Part shown: in pieces, positions 44,523-53,676 of the stretch | Layout: each line of letters starts with the position of its first letter | Numbering within the stretch: position 1 is the stretch's first letter | Assembly (NCBI RefSeq): GCF_003340475.1 | Contig: NZ_QBKA01000002.1 | Location: 1,869,501-1,933,500, forward strand | Length of the DNA: 64,000 nt | Direction of reading: 5' to 3' | From: Alteripontixanthobacter maritimus | GTDB taxonomy: Bacteria; Pseudomonadota; Alphaproteobacteria; Sphingomonadales; Sphingomonadaceae | Program-made: the position numbers and the translations under genes | The notes under the pieces: model-generated | The model's input: the letters and a program-made list of their open reading frames with translations, nothing else | What the model was told of the DNA's origin: nothing | Databases searched by the model: none

Positions 44523-45650
44523 GTGAGCGAATCCCCCGACCCCGATGCTGCCCCCGAAACAGACGCCCTGCGCAAGATCATCCATGTCGATATGGATGCC
44601 TTCTTCGCCAGCGTCGAACAGCGCGACAATCCGGAATTGCGCGGAAAGCCGGTGGCGGTAGGCGGGTCGAGCGGGCGCGGCGTGGTGGCAGCCGCCAGTT
44701 ACGAGGCGCGCAAGTTCGGCGTGCGATCGGCGATGCCGTCGGTCACGGCCAAACGCCTGTGTCCGGACCTGATCTTCTGCAAATCGCGCTTCGAAGCCTA
44801 CCGCGAGGCAAGCGGTATCATCCGCGAAATTTTCAACCATTTCACGCCGCTGGTAGAACCGCTCAGCCTCGACGAAGCGTTCCTGGATGTGACCGATGAT
44901 ATTCATGCCCTCGGGAGCGCGACGCGCATTGCGCAAGCCGTCCGCAAGCAGATATTCGAACAGACGCAGCTCACTTCCAGCGCCGGCGTCAGCTACAACA
45001 AGTTCCTCGCCAAGCTGGCCAGCGACCAGAACAAGCCCAACGGAATATGCGTGATCCGCCCCGGCCAGGGCGCGGCCTTTGTGCAATCGCTACCGGTCCG
45101 GCGGTTTCACGGCATCGGTCCAAAGGCGGAGGAGAAATGCAAGCGGCTGGGGCTGGCAACAGGCGCCGATATCGCGGCCAAGGAAATCACCTGGCTAACC
45201 GCGAATTTCGGCAGTTTCGGGGAATATCTGTTCCGCGCTGCTCGCGGCATCGACCTGCGCCCCGTTCGCTCCACGCGGCAGCGCAAATCGGTCGGCGGCG
45301 AGCGGACTTTCCATGAGGACCAGCACGCGCCTGACGAATTGCGCGAAACATGCGAGCGCATCATCGACATCGTGTGGGAACGGATCGAGCGCAACGGCGC
45401 AAAGGGGCGCACAGTCGTGTTAAAGCTGAAATATAATGACTTCACGCTGCATACCCGGTCCAAATCGGTGCCTTATCTCGTGGCTGACAAGGACCAGTTT
45501 GCAGCCATCGCGCGGGACCTTTTGGAAGAGGAAATGCCGCTCGCCCGCCCGATCCGCTTGATGGGTCTGACGCTCAGTTCGCTGGAAGGGGTGGTCAAGG
45601 CAACGCGCAAGGAGAAAGCAGCACGGGCGGCGCAGCTGGATCTGCTTTAG
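44523..45650 (+). CDS. dinB: DNA polymerase IV
   Basis: DinB is a Y-family translesion polymerase. The 375-residue protein has the catalytic HVDMDAFFASVEQRDNPELR and SLDEAFLDVTD motifs, the GVSYNKFLAKLASDQNKPNG segment and the helix-hairpin-helix region GIGPKAEEKCKRLGL. The usual start is GTG at 44523 (VSESPDPDAAPETDALRK), because no ATG lies close upstream; the frame is open to 44289 antisense to the transporter. The C-terminal tail (ARAAQLDLL) resembles a beta-clamp-binding motif (QLDLL, family QLxLF). No LexA box was identified. Confidence 0.95.
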   Translation: MSESPDPDAAPETDALRKIIHVDMDAFFASVEQRDNPELRGKPVAVGGSSGRGVVAAASYEARKFGVRSAMPSVTAKRLCPDLIFCKSRFEAYREASGIIREIFNHFTPLVEPLSLDEAFLDVTDDIHALGSATRIAQAVRKQIFEQTQLTSSAGVSYNKFLAKLASDQNKPNGICVIRPGQGAAFVQSLPVRRFHGIGPKAEEKCKRLGLATGADIAAKEITWLTANFGSFGEYLFRAARGIDLRPVRSTRQRKSVGGERTFHEDQHAPDELRETCERIIDIVWERIERNGAKGRTVVLKLKYNDFTLHTRSKSVPYLVADKDQFAAIARDLLEEEMPLARPIRLMGLTLSSLEGVVKATRKEKAARAAQLDLL

Positions 45651-45688
45651 TTTGCAATCTGGACCCGGCGCAGCGCTACAGTGCCGCT

Positions 45689-46171
45689 CTAATCCAGCAG
45701 TCTCAGCCGAGTTGCCGCGACCTGGCTGAGAGCATCCGGCAGCGCATCGCGCGCGAACCAGCGCGCCTCCACGATCTCGCGCCCATCCGGCGTCACGCCA
45801 CCCTCGGCCAGCCCGGTGAACACGTGCGCGGTGTGGGACGTGCCGGACAGTGTTTCGGCAAGCTCGGCCAGTTTTGCGAGGTTCGGCACATCCACGCCCA
45901 GCTCCTCGCGCAGCTCCCGCCGCGCAGCATGTGCGGGCGCCTCTCCGCTTTCGATCCCCCCACCTGGCAGCGCCCATGTCGGCGGGCCGTAACTGTGCCG
46001 CACCAGTAGCACGTGGCCCGCCGCATCGCGCAGGATTACCGAAACCCCTTCCAGCTGCGGTTTGGCGATGCGCCGGTAGGTATGGCGAGTGCGGTGAGCG
46101 AAATTCAGCGCGAATCGGTGGAGCGGCGCGGGCAGGATCCGCTCCGCCAGCTGCTCGATCAGGCGAAGCAT
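45689..46171 (-). CDS. NUDIX hydrolase
   Basis: This 160-residue protein carries the Nudix box GGGIESGEAPAHAARRELRE followed by ELGVD, matching GX5EX7REUXEEXGU. It hydrolyses nucleoside diphosphates linked to other groups; the substrate is not evident. An N-terminal helix (LRLIEQLAERILPAPLHRFA) precedes the fold, where LEGVSVILRDAAGHVLLVR is the first strand. Its start overlaps the 3' end of pgl by 13 bases, so the two form a minus-strand pair. Confidence 0.93.
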   Translation of the reverse strand: MLRLIEQLAERILPAPLHRFALNFAHRTRHTYRRIAKPQLEGVSVILRDAAGHVLLVRHSYGPPTWALPGGGIESGEAPAHAARRELREELGVDVPNLAKLAELAETLSGTSHTAHVFTGLAEGGVTPDGREIVEARWFARDALPDALSQVAATRLRLLD

Positions 46172-46788
46172 GTGACCGGCAATCCGGCCTTGCGCGCTGC
46201 GCCCAGCACGCGCGCCACGGGCAGGTCGTTGTCGCCTTTTGCAGCAGCATCGAACACCGCGCGCTTCTTTGCCGAGCCACCGAGCGTGAACACCAGTGCA
46301 TCGGTCGCCAGCAAGCTTGGGATGGTCAACGTGACACGGTCGAACGGTGCCTCGGGCGGCAACGGGTCGGGCGTCAGGCGCTTGATTTGTGCAGGGTCGT
46401 CGGCGCGCGGATCGGTGTTGGGGAACAGCGAGGCGATATGGCCATCCGTGCCCATGCCGAGCCAGGTCAGGGCGAAGGGCGGCACCTGTTCCATAATGGT
46501 CAACGTGGCCACATCCGCGCCCGCCGGTTCGAACAATGCGCGCAGCTTGCCGGTATTAGACGCAGCGTGAGTTTCGGGCACGACGCGGTCATCCCCCGGC
46601 CATACGGTCAGCCGGGCAAAGTCCAGATCGCGTATTACCAATTCTTCGAAGATCGGGAACGGGGTGGAGCCGCCGGGCACGGTAATCGCCACCGGTCCAC
46701 CCTGAACCAACGCCGTTCCGATGCTCTGCGCCATCCAGCCGGCAATGGCAGCGGGTTCGGCGTGGTCGATGATTTCGATGTTGGTCAT
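46159..46788 (-). CDS. pgl: 6-phosphogluconolactonase
   Basis: Pgl hydrolyses 6-phosphogluconolactone in the pentose phosphate and Entner-Doudoroff routes. The 209-residue protein has the family segments GGPVAITVPGGSTPFPIFEE, WPGDDRVVPETHAASNTGKL and the signature LTWLGMGTDGHIASLFPNT, then TIPSLLATDALVFTLGGSAK. It is slightly short but complete. No zwf or edd is adjacent. It precedes and overlaps a nudix gene, and lies downstream of dps, separated by a hairpin. Confidence 0.95.
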   Translation of the reverse strand: MTNIEIIDHAEPAAIAGWMAQSIGTALVQGGPVAITVPGGSTPFPIFEELVIRDLDFARLTVWPGDDRVVPETHAASNTGKLRALFEPAGADVATLTIMEQVPPFALTWLGMGTDGHIASLFPNTDPRADDPAQIKRLTPDPLPPEAPFDRVTLTIPSLLATDALVFTLGGSAKKRAVFDAAAKGDNDLPVARVLGAARKAGLPVTCFA

Positions 46789-46805
46789 ACATCACCCTAA
46801 CGCAT

Positions 46806-46841
46806 AAGGGCCGCCGCCGGATAGTCCCGGCGGCGGCCCTT
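46806..46841. terminator. terminator hairpin between dps and pgl
   Basis: A perfect 15-bp stem (AAGGGCCGCCGCCGG at 46806-46820, CCGGCGGCGGCCCTT at 46827-46841) with a 6-base loop lies between the dps 3' end and the pgl start. Its A/T ends allow action on the dps transcript. Confidence 0.8.
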
Positions 46842-46860
46842 CGCCGTGCATTCGTCTGCG

Positions 46861-47334
46861 CTATTTCAGCGTGGAATCGAGGAACCACACGCGTTGTTCC
46901 GCCATGTCCGTCCATTCGTCGAGCATGCCGTCGGTGGCGTTGTCGCCGGCTTTCTCAGCCAGGTCTTTCAGACCCTTCAGACGTTTTACCAGCGCGGCAT
47001 TGTCGTCGCGCAATTCCTTGACCATCGCATCGGGTTTCAGGGACGTGTCGTCCTGGTCCGCAATCTGCGTGTGCTGTGCGACCGACGCGACCGAAGTCAG
47101 CGTCATGCGGCCGTTCTTGCGCACGCGTTCACCGATGTCGTCGATCTGATCGCGGACTTCGATCGCCTGTTCGTCGAACAGCAAATGCAGGTCGCGGAAG
47201 CGCGGCCCGGTGACGTGCCAGTGGAAGTTCTTGGTTTTGATATAAAGCGCGAAATGATCGGCGAGCAGCCCGTTCAGTTCGGCTACCAGTGCGCTTTTGG
47301 AATTGTCGCCGCTTTTGGTGTCGCGTTCGGCCAT
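46861..47334 (-). CDS. dps: Dps/ferritin-like DNA-protection protein
   Basis: Dps oxidises and stores iron in a 12-mer and protects DNA. The 157-residue protein has the ferroxidase signature segment KTKNFHWHVTGPRFRDLHLL with its histidines, FDEQAIEVRDQIDDIGERVR with the acidic ligands, and the conserved D-E residues. The ATG at 47334 starts MAERDTKSGDNSKSALVAEL; the longer frame to 47445 has no family character. A charged N-terminus may contact DNA. It is downstream of a membrane protein gene and upstream of pgl. Confidence 0.93.
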   Translation of the reverse strand: MAERDTKSGDNSKSALVAELNGLLADHFALYIKTKNFHWHVTGPRFRDLHLLFDEQAIEVRDQIDDIGERVRKNGRMTLTSVASVAQHTQIADQDDTSLKPDAMVKELRDDNAALVKRLKGLKDLAEKAGDNATDGMLDEWTDMAEQRVWFLDSTLK

Positions 47335-47445
47335 GATGTCTCTCTCGTTTAAAATTCGGAAGTGTCGACAAGGAAACGTGCCGCAACGCCCTGGGTTTCG
47401 CAGTTTTGCGCGAATTGTGTGATCGCCGCGCACGATCGAAGGCAA

Positions 47446-48024
47446 TTACGCGCCGATCAACCCGCGCGCGGACAAGCCGATGACAATAGCCAACACTCCC
47501 GTAACGACGCCGAGCGCCACGCGGATCAGGCGCAGCGGTAACAGTGCTTCCCACTCGCCCGCCATCCACCATGCCGCAGTAAGCGCCAACATCGCTCCCA
47601 ATGCACCGCCGAACCCGGCAAGCCATGGTACACCAGTCGCGGCTGCCAACGCGAATATGGCGAACCGCGCAGCATCGGTCAGCTGCCGCAGAAACAGCAC
47701 TGCGCCGATTGCGGCGACGGAGCGCGTGGGCTCTTCTGGCGTTGCCATACGGTTCGGCCATAGCAGCTCACCTGCCGCCAACAGCAGCGCCAGCGCTACC
47801 AGCATGGTCTTGGCAGCGGATGGCAGTATGGCTGCGATGCTTGCTCCGGCTGCGGTCATGATCGCGGCGGTCCCGGCCGATACGATGCAGGCGATCAGCA
47901 ATAGCGGAACGGCGGGGCGCGCCTTGCTGCCCAGGGTCTCGCTCAAACGCGCAACGATGATCTGATCGCGCGCGCCGGTGCTGAACAGCAACACGGCGAC
48001 GAAAGCGAACAGCAGCGAGGCCAT
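47446..48024 (-). CDS. multi-pass membrane protein, possibly GDT1/UPF0016-like
   Basis: This 192-residue protein has about six hydrophobic segments in two halves. The first segment of each half ends with a polar motif: ASLLFAFVAVLLFSTGARDQ and, in the second half, IGAVLFLRQLTDAARFAIFA. Their position resembles the E-x-G-D-K-T motifs of the GDT1 (TMEM165) Mn2+/Ca2+ transporters, but the key residues are altered, so transport of metal is doubtful. The start at 48024 avoids overlap with the PhoX-like gene. It lies downstream of that gene by about 28 bases. Confidence 0.6.
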   Translation of the reverse strand: MASLLFAFVAVLLFSTGARDQIIVARLSETLGSKARPAVPLLLIACIVSAGTAAIMTAAGASIAAILPSAAKTMLVALALLLAAGELLWPNRMATPEEPTRSVAAIGAVLFLRQLTDAARFAIFALAAATGVPWLAGFGGALGAMLALTAAWWMAGEWEALLPLRLIRVALGVVTGVLAIVIGLSARGLIGA

Positions 48025-48052
48025 GACTAAATTCGGCCGGGCTGCGTGCCGG

Positions 48053-49420
48053 TCATGCCATCCAGGGCCCGGTGATCGCCACCGTTGCCGTCGGGCTATA
48101 GGCGTTGACGAAGAACCATTTGCCATCGGGCGAGAAACATCCGCCCGCCAGTTCGGTTTGCTGCGTAAGCAGGCCGAAGCGGTAGGGCGCGCCGTCAGGG
48201 GTAACGCCGATCAGATGGTTGGTGACGGTATCGGTATACTGATCCTCGCACACGATCACATGGCCGTTGGGTGCAACCGTCAGATTGTCGCCGTAGTTCA
48301 TTTGATCGGGGGATGAAGATTCGAAAAAGAGTTCGAACGTATCTGGCTTGCCGCGTCCGCCACCGATGGCGAGGCGGAATATTTGTCCCAACCGTTTCGC
48401 ACCGCCGCTGGTCGAACATAGATACACTTCGCCGCGATCCCGGGCCACGCCCATATGCAGCCCCTCGCCGCGCGCGATCAATGTTGCGCCCTGCGCGGCG
48501 CCGCGCGTGCGCAGATCATCGTCGGGCGCGTGCACCTCGTCCATATCGATCCAGCGAACGGGTCGCGGTTCGCCCGCGCGCATGGTAAGTTCGGTCCAGT
48601 TGCGGCTGTCTGCGACGCCTTCGACCGCCATCGCCTGCAGTTTGCCGGGTGCCGTCAAGTCGCCGGGAACGCTTGGTACGAAGCGGTAGAACAGGCTGTC
48701 TTCGCGATCTTCGGATAGGTACACGATACCGGTCGCCGGATCGACGCTGGCGGCCTCGTGATTGAATCGGCCGAGATGTTTCAAAGGTTTCGCGTCGACC
48801 AGTCCGGTGGCTGCGCCGGGCACTTCGAACACCCAACCGTGGGTCGTGGCAAGGTCGCCGGGGTCGCGAGCATCGCCGGGTTTTATGACCGCTTCCTCGC
48901 AGCTGAGCCAGCTACCCCAGGGCGTAACGCCGCCGGAACAGTTGCGGATCGTGCCGGCAAGACTGCGAAATTCACTTTCCAGCGCCAGTGTTCGGGCATC
49001 CAGCACCATCGTCGTGGTTCCGCCGGGCATTACCTGCCCGCCCAGCGAGCCGTAGCCTGACGCAATCGGTCCGCCGCCATCATGATCGGGCATCAGTTCG
49101 TGATTGCGAACCAGCGCGATCCGTCCTTTCCCAAGGTCGAGGCAGCCCATGCCGTCGGCCCGGTCGGGCACGGTGCCGCCATCGGACATGGGCTGGCCGA
49201 GCTTCGACAAAAGGCGATAGGAAAACCCCTCCGGCAGATCGAGCAAGCCCGCCGGGTCTTTCACCAGCGGCCCGTATCCTTCGGTAAGCTGCCCGCGGAC
49301 AGTTCCCGCTGCGGCCCCCGATTTCGCCACCGCGCCGGGTCGGATACAGCTCGATGTGGCGAGTGCGGCAAAGGCGCTGCCCGTGGCGGCGAGAAAGTTG
49401 CGGCGGTTCTGATAAAGCAT
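48053..49420 (-). CDS. PhoX-like secreted phosphatase (DUF839), Tat signal
   Basis: The 455-residue protein begins MLYQNRRNFLAATGSAFAAL, a twin-arginine-like signal followed by a Cys (SSCI). The mature part has the PhoX/DUF839 beta-propeller motifs: CLDLGKGRIALVRNHELMPD, GGTTTMVLDARTL, CSGGVTPWGSWLSCEE, and in the second half FNHEAASVDPATGIVYLSED. PhoX alkaline phosphatases use iron and calcium, and key Glu/His residues (RNHE, SCEE) are seen. It probably acts on phosphate esters in the periplasm. Phosphate regulation was not tested. Confidence 0.92.
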   Translation of the reverse strand: MLYQNRRNFLAATGSAFAALATSSCIRPGAVAKSGAAAGTVRGQLTEGYGPLVKDPAGLLDLPEGFSYRLLSKLGQPMSDGGTVPDRADGMGCLDLGKGRIALVRNHELMPDHDGGGPIASGYGSLGGQVMPGGTTTMVLDARTLALESEFRSLAGTIRNCSGGVTPWGSWLSCEEAVIKPGDARDPGDLATTHGWVFEVPGAATGLVDAKPLKHLGRFNHEAASVDPATGIVYLSEDREDSLFYRFVPSVPGDLTAPGKLQAMAVEGVADSRNWTELTMRAGEPRPVRWIDMDEVHAPDDDLRTRGAAQGATLIARGEGLHMGVARDRGEVYLCSTSGGAKRLGQIFRLAIGGGRGKPDTFELFFESSSPDQMNYGDNLTVAPNGHVIVCEDQYTDTVTNHLIGVTPDGAPYRFGLLTQQTELAGGCFSPDGKWFFVNAYSPTATVAITGPWMA

Positions 49421-49546
49421 TTCGGCATGTCCTACAGGCTTCCCCGCAGGCTAGACGATTTGCATGACAGGTTAAAGACGGGTGGCGATCTGACGAGACC
49501 TGCCGGTTGGCCTGTACGAAAAATGCGGATCGAGGGAAGTACGCCG

Positions 49547-50017
49547 ATGACCCATGCAAACATGCGCCTGTCCCCGCACTTCACACTGCGCGAGATGACC
49601 GCATCCCCTGCCGCCGCGCGGCGCGGTATCGACAACACGCCCGGCATGGCCGAGATCGCCGCACTTCGCAGATTGTGCCGCAGGGTCCTGGAACCGGTGC
49701 GGCGGCATTATGACCGGCCGGTGGTGATCACCAGCGGCTATCGCTCCCCGCGCCTAAACACCGCGATCGGCGGTAGCCCGACCAGCCAGCACGCCAGAGG
49801 CGAGGCGGCCGATTTCACCGTCCCGGGCGTCGGCAATCTGGAAGTTTGCCAATGGATGGAGGCGAACCTTAATTACGACCAGCTAATATATGAATTCGGC
49901 GAGAGCGGATGGATCCACGTCAGCTACCGGGTGCCCTATCGCAACATGGAACTGCGCGCAGTGAAGCGGTACCGGCTGGGCCGGTTACGGACCACATATC
50001 TGCAGGGGCTGGCATAG
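49547..50017 (+). CDS. M15-family D-Ala-D-Ala carboxypeptidase-like peptidase
   Basis: The 156-residue protein fits Peptidase_M15_3: FTLREMTASPAAARRGIDNT, RRHYDRPVVITSGYRSPRLN, then SQHARGEAADFTVPG and WIHVSYRVPYR. The zinc ligands are His and Asp in SQHARGEAAD and His in WIHVSY. It cleaves peptidoglycan peptides, similar to phage endolysins. No signal peptide is present, so export or a phage origin is unclear. The start at 49547 has GAGGGA upstream; the longer frame runs antisense to the PhoX-like gene. Confidence 0.9.
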   Translation: MTHANMRLSPHFTLREMTASPAAARRGIDNTPGMAEIAALRRLCRRVLEPVRRHYDRPVVITSGYRSPRLNTAIGGSPTSQHARGEAADFTVPGVGNLEVCQWMEANLNYDQLIYEFGESGWIHVSYRVPYRNMELRAVKRYRLGRLRTTYLQGLA

Positions 50018-50135
50018 AAATTTGACGACGCCCGGTCGATAATGCTCCGAATGACCTTGGCCACTGAAATACCCTCCCTCAGCGAACCGGCATCGCTGAT
50101 AAGAGCGAGGAAGCCTGGCTAGCGGAAGGCGGCGC

Positions 50136-50209
50136 TGGAGCGGGTGAAGGGAATCGAACCCTCGTCGTCAGCTTGGGAAGCTGCTGCTCTACCATTGAGC
50201 TACACCCGC
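50136..50209 (-). tRNA. tRNA-Gly (anticodon TCC)
   Basis: On the minus strand the sequence GCGGGTG (acceptor) ... TAGCTCAATGGTAGAGCA (D arm) ... CTTCCCAAG (anticodon loop, TCC) ... GGGTTCGATTCCC (T arm) ... CACCCGC folds as a normal tRNA. The discriminator is T, and CCA is encoded. The length is 74 bases with CCA. Nothing suggests an integrated element. Confidence 0.96.
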
Positions 50210-50264
50210 GAACCGGCAGGTCCGCGCCTTTGCCGGAAGGCCTGTTGGCGGTCAATCGACAACC

Positions 50265-51983
50265 TCAACCGGCATCCCCGCGTTTGACATCCACGTCCCT
50301 GCCGAGCGTTTCGGGCAGGAACAACCCGCCCACCACCACCGTCAGCGCGGCGATAGCGATGGGATACCACAATCCGTAGTAAATGTTCCCGGTCCATGCG
50401 ACGATGGCGAAGCTGACGGTGGGGAGGAACCCGCCGAACCAGCCATTACCGATATGATAAGGCAGGCTCATCGCGGAATAGCGGATGCGGGCCGGGAACA
50501 ACTCCACCAGCAGCGCCGCGATCGGTCCGTAGGCCATGGTCACCAGCAGCACGAGGACGGTCAGAATTGCCACCACCGCCACCCGGTCGATGCGGGCAGG
50601 ATCGGCGCGTTCGGGATAGCCTGCCTGCGCCAGAGCCTCCGCCGCATTGCTGCGGAAGGCGTTGATGGCGACGGCGCGGCTATCGGCATCGCGTGCATCT
50701 GCCGGATCGGGCGCAACGATCTCGCGCGCGTCCTCGCCCGCACCCACGCGGATGGCGGCGAGCAGTCCCGCTTCGCCGTCCACCCGATTGTAACCGAGGC
50801 CGGTGCGCGCCATGAACGCGCCGGCAATATCGCAGCTCGTCGTATCGAAGCTGTTGCGGCCGATCGGATCGAACTGCACCGAACATTCCGCAGGGTCCGC
50901 CACCAGCGTGACCGGCGCGCGCGCCTGCGCCTCTGCCAGCGCAGGATTGGCAGCCTGTGTCAGCGCGGCAAACAGCGGGAAATACAGCACCGCCGCCAGC
51001 GCGCAGCCAGTGAGAATGATCTTCTTGCGTCCGATCCTGTCGGAAAGCCAGCCGAAAAACACGAAAAACGGCGTCCCGATCACCAGCGCGATGGCGATCA
51101 GGATATTTGCCGTCGCCCCGTCCACCTTCAGCACCCGTTCGAGGAAAAACAGCGCGTAGAACTGCCCCGTATACCAGACCACAGCCTGCCCCGCGACCGC
51201 GCCCAGCAGCGCCACCATCACGATCTTTAGATTGGCGCGCTTGCCGAATGCCTCGCGCAAGGGTGTTTTGGAAGTGGTCCCTTGCGCCTTCATCTCGGCG
51301 AAGACGGGGCTCTCCTCCAGCTGCATCCGGATCCACAGCGATATACCCAGCAGCAGGATCGAACCTAGGAACGGCAGCCGCCAGCCCCATTCCGCAAACG
51401 CTTCCTCGCCCAACCAAGTCCTCAGACCGATCACCACCAGCAGCGCTGCAAACAGGCCGAAGGTCGCTGTTGTCTGGATAAAGCTGGTGTAGAACCCGCG
51501 CTTACCCGGCGGCGCATGTTCCGCTACATAGGTCGCCGCGCCGCCATATTCGCCGCCCAGCGCCAGCCCTTGCAATAGTCGCAGCGTCACAAGAATGACG
51601 GGCGCGGCCACTCCGATACTGGCGTAGGACGGCAGCAGGCCAACGGCAAAAGTGCTCAGACCCATAATCGCCATCGTAACGAGGAAGGTGTATTTGCGCC
51701 CCACCAGATCGCCCAGCCGCCCGAACACCAGCGCACCGAACGGCCGCACGGCGAACCCGGCCGCAAAGGCGGCCAGCGCGAAGATGAACCCCGTGGTCTC
51801 GTCCACCCCGGCAAAGAATTGCACCGAGATCACGCCCGCCAGCAAGCCGTAGAGATAGAAATCGTACCATTCGAACACCGTGCCGAGCGAACTGGCGGCG
51901 ATGACTTTTACGTGGCTCTGACGCGGCGTCCCGCTCGATGGAATGTTGTCCGGTGGCCCGGTTTCGCCTGTTCTGTCCAGCAC
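50265..51983 (-). CDS. MHS-family MFS transporter with an inserted loop
   Basis: This protein (572 residues from a GTG at 51983) is a metabolite:H+ symporter. The family start GTVFEWYDFYLYGLLAGVIS, motif A FGALVFGRLGDLVGRKYTFL and the second-half WLSDRIGRKK are present. Unusually, a region of about 130 residues (AQARAPVTLVADPAECSVQF to about ERADPARID) is inserted between the later membrane segments and contains two cysteines (ECSV, SCDIAG). The start has GGGGGAGGG upstream; a longer frame to 52085 has no character. The substrate is probably an organic acid or osmolyte. Confidence 0.9.
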   Translation of the reverse strand: MLDRTGETGPPDNIPSSGTPRQSHVKVIAASSLGTVFEWYDFYLYGLLAGVISVQFFAGVDETTGFIFALAAFAAGFAVRPFGALVFGRLGDLVGRKYTFLVTMAIMGLSTFAVGLLPSYASIGVAAPVILVTLRLLQGLALGGEYGGAATYVAEHAPPGKRGFYTSFIQTTATFGLFAALLVVIGLRTWLGEEAFAEWGWRLPFLGSILLLGISLWIRMQLEESPVFAEMKAQGTTSKTPLREAFGKRANLKIVMVALLGAVAGQAVVWYTGQFYALFFLERVLKVDGATANILIAIALVIGTPFFVFFGWLSDRIGRKKIILTGCALAAVLYFPLFAALTQAANPALAEAQARAPVTLVADPAECSVQFDPIGRNSFDTTSCDIAGAFMARTGLGYNRVDGEAGLLAAIRVGAGEDAREIVAPDPADARDADSRAVAINAFRSNAAEALAQAGYPERADPARIDRVAVVAILTVLVLLVTMAYGPIAALLVELFPARIRYSAMSLPYHIGNGWFGGFLPTVSFAIVAWTGNIYYGLWYPIAIAALTVVVGGLFLPETLGRDVDVKRGDAG

Positions 51984-52170
51984 CGCCTGCCCTCCCCCGG
52001 GTAAGTCGCCCGGTGGTGACCGAACATGCCGCCGGTTGCAATCCGCTCTGTTCCGCGCAAGGGCCTTTTCCAATACAGGTTGCAAACGAAACCGCTGTCA
52101 AAGAGCAGATCCGGCATCATGGAACGCGCGCAGGCCGCCATCCATTGACCCGGCAACAGGAGAGAAAACG

Positions 52171-53676
52171 ATGCGAACGGTCGATCATTTCATCAAGGGC
52201 GGTGCCGGCGGCAATGCAGGCTCGCGCACCGGCGATATCTTCGATCCGAACACCGGCGACGTGCAGGCGACGGTCAAGCTGGCGGGCAAGGCTTTGCTCG
52301 ATCAGGCGGTTGCCAATGCGCAGGCCGTACAACCCGAATGGGCCGCCACCAATCCGCAGCGCAGGGCGCGCGTGATGTTCAAGTTCAAGGACCTGCTCGA
52401 ACAGAATATGGACGAGCTGGCGCGGCTGCTGTCGAGCGAGCATGGCAAGGTGATCGACGATGCGCGTGGTGACGTGCAGCGCGGGCTGGAAGTGGTCGAA
52501 TTCGCCGCCGGTATTCCGCAGGCGCTGAAAGGTGAATACACCCACGGCGCGGGTCCGGGGATCGATGTCTATTCGATGCGCCAGCCACTTGGCATCGGTG
52601 CCGGCATCACCCCGTTCAACTTCCCTGCCATGATCCCGATGTGGATGTTCGCCATGGCGACAGCGTGCGGCAATGCCTTTATCCTCAAGCCATCCGAACG
52701 CGATCCGTCCGTGCCGGTGCGGCTGGCGGAACTGTTTCTCGAAGCAGGCGCGCCTGAGGGGCTGCTGCAGGTGGTGCATGGCGACAAGGAGATGGTGGAC
52801 GCCATCCTCGACCATCCGGCCATTTCCGCCATCAGCTTCGTCGGATCGTCCGATATCGCGCATTACGTCTACAAACGCGGTGTCGATGCGGGCAAGCGCG
52901 TGCAGGCCATGGGCGGCGCGAAGAACCACGGGATCATCATGCCCGACGCCGATATGGACCAGGCGGTGAACGACCTTATCGGCGCGGCATATGGCTCGGC
53001 AGGCGAACGCTGCATGGCGCTGCCGGTAGTGGTGCCCGTTGGGCAGGACACGGCAGACAAGCTGCGCGAGAAGCTGCTGCCGGCGATAGACAAGCTGCGG
53101 CTGGGCGTTTCTTCCGATCCCGACGCGCAATACGGCCCGGTGATCAACGCCGCCCATAAAGAGCGCGTGGAAGGCTGGATCCAGAAGGGCGTGGACGAAG
53201 GCGCCGAACTGGTGGTGGACGGGCGCGGCTTCGAATTGCAGGGCCATGAAAAGGGCTTCTTCATCGGCCCCAGCCTGTTCGATCACGTCACCACCGATAT
53301 GGAAAGCTACAAGGAAGAAATCTTCGGACCCGTCCTCCAGATCGTGCGTGCAGACACATTTGAGGACGCGCTGCGCCTGCCGAGCGAGCACCAATACGGC
53401 AACGGCGTCGCCATCTTCACCCGCAACGGCCACGCCGCACGCGAATTCGCCGCGCGGGTGCAAGTTGGCATGGTCGGCATCAACGTGCCGATCCCCGTGC
53501 CGGTCAGCTATCACAGCTTCGGCGGGTGGAAACGGTCGGGCTTCGGCGATCACAACCAGTACGGCATGGAGGGTTTGCGGTTCTGGACCAAGACCAAGAC
53601 CGTGACCCAACGCTGGCCCGACGGCACCGCAGACGGCACCGGCGAAAACGCATTTGTCATTCCAACGATGGGGTAA
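52171..53676 (+). CDS. mmsA: CoA-acylating methylmalonate-semialdehyde dehydrogenase
   Basis: MmsA oxidises methylmalonate semialdehyde to propionyl-CoA in valine degradation. The 501-residue protein has the family start FIKGGAGGNAGSRTGDIFDP, the Rossmann regions GIGAGITPFNFPAMIPMWMF and AISFVGSSDIAHYVY, and the catalytic C281 in GSAGERCMALPVVV. The ATG at 52171 has AGGAGAG upstream; the longer frame to 51943 overlaps the divergent transporter. It starts a seven-gene plus-strand operon with mmsB at its end. Its stop and the following ATG share a base. Confidence 0.97.
   Translation: MRTVDHFIKGGAGGNAGSRTGDIFDPNTGDVQATVKLAGKALLDQAVANAQAVQPEWAATNPQRRARVMFKFKDLLEQNMDELARLLSSEHGKVIDDARGDVQRGLEVVEFAAGIPQALKGEYTHGAGPGIDVYSMRQPLGIGAGITPFNFPAMIPMWMFAMATACGNAFILKPSERDPSVPVRLAELFLEAGAPEGLLQVVHGDKEMVDAILDHPAISAISFVGSSDIAHYVYKRGVDAGKRVQAMGGAKNHGIIMPDADMDQAVNDLIGAAYGSAGERCMALPVVVPVGQDTADKLREKLLPAIDKLRLGVSSDPDAQYGPVINAAHKERVEGWIQKGVDEGAELVVDGRGFELQGHEKGFFIGPSLFDHVTTDMESYKEEIFGPVLQIVRADTFEDALRLPSEHQYGNGVAIFTRNGHAAREFAARVQVGMVGINVPIPVPVSYHSFGGWKRSGFGDHNQYGMEGLRFWTKTKTVTQRWPDGTADGTGENAFVIPTMG

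Noticed and set aside
43329-45086. 585-codon minus-strand frame across the Bcr/CflA and dinB genes
   Set aside because: Antisense and out-of-phase shadow of two recognisable genes in GC-rich DNA; no family character.
50136-50209. tRNA-Gly as an integration (attachment) site
   Set aside because: No integrase, no repeated tRNA end and no foreign composition beside it.
52117-53610. 497-codon minus-strand frame opposite mmsA
   Set aside because: His-rich composition typical of antisense shadows; mmsA is well supported.
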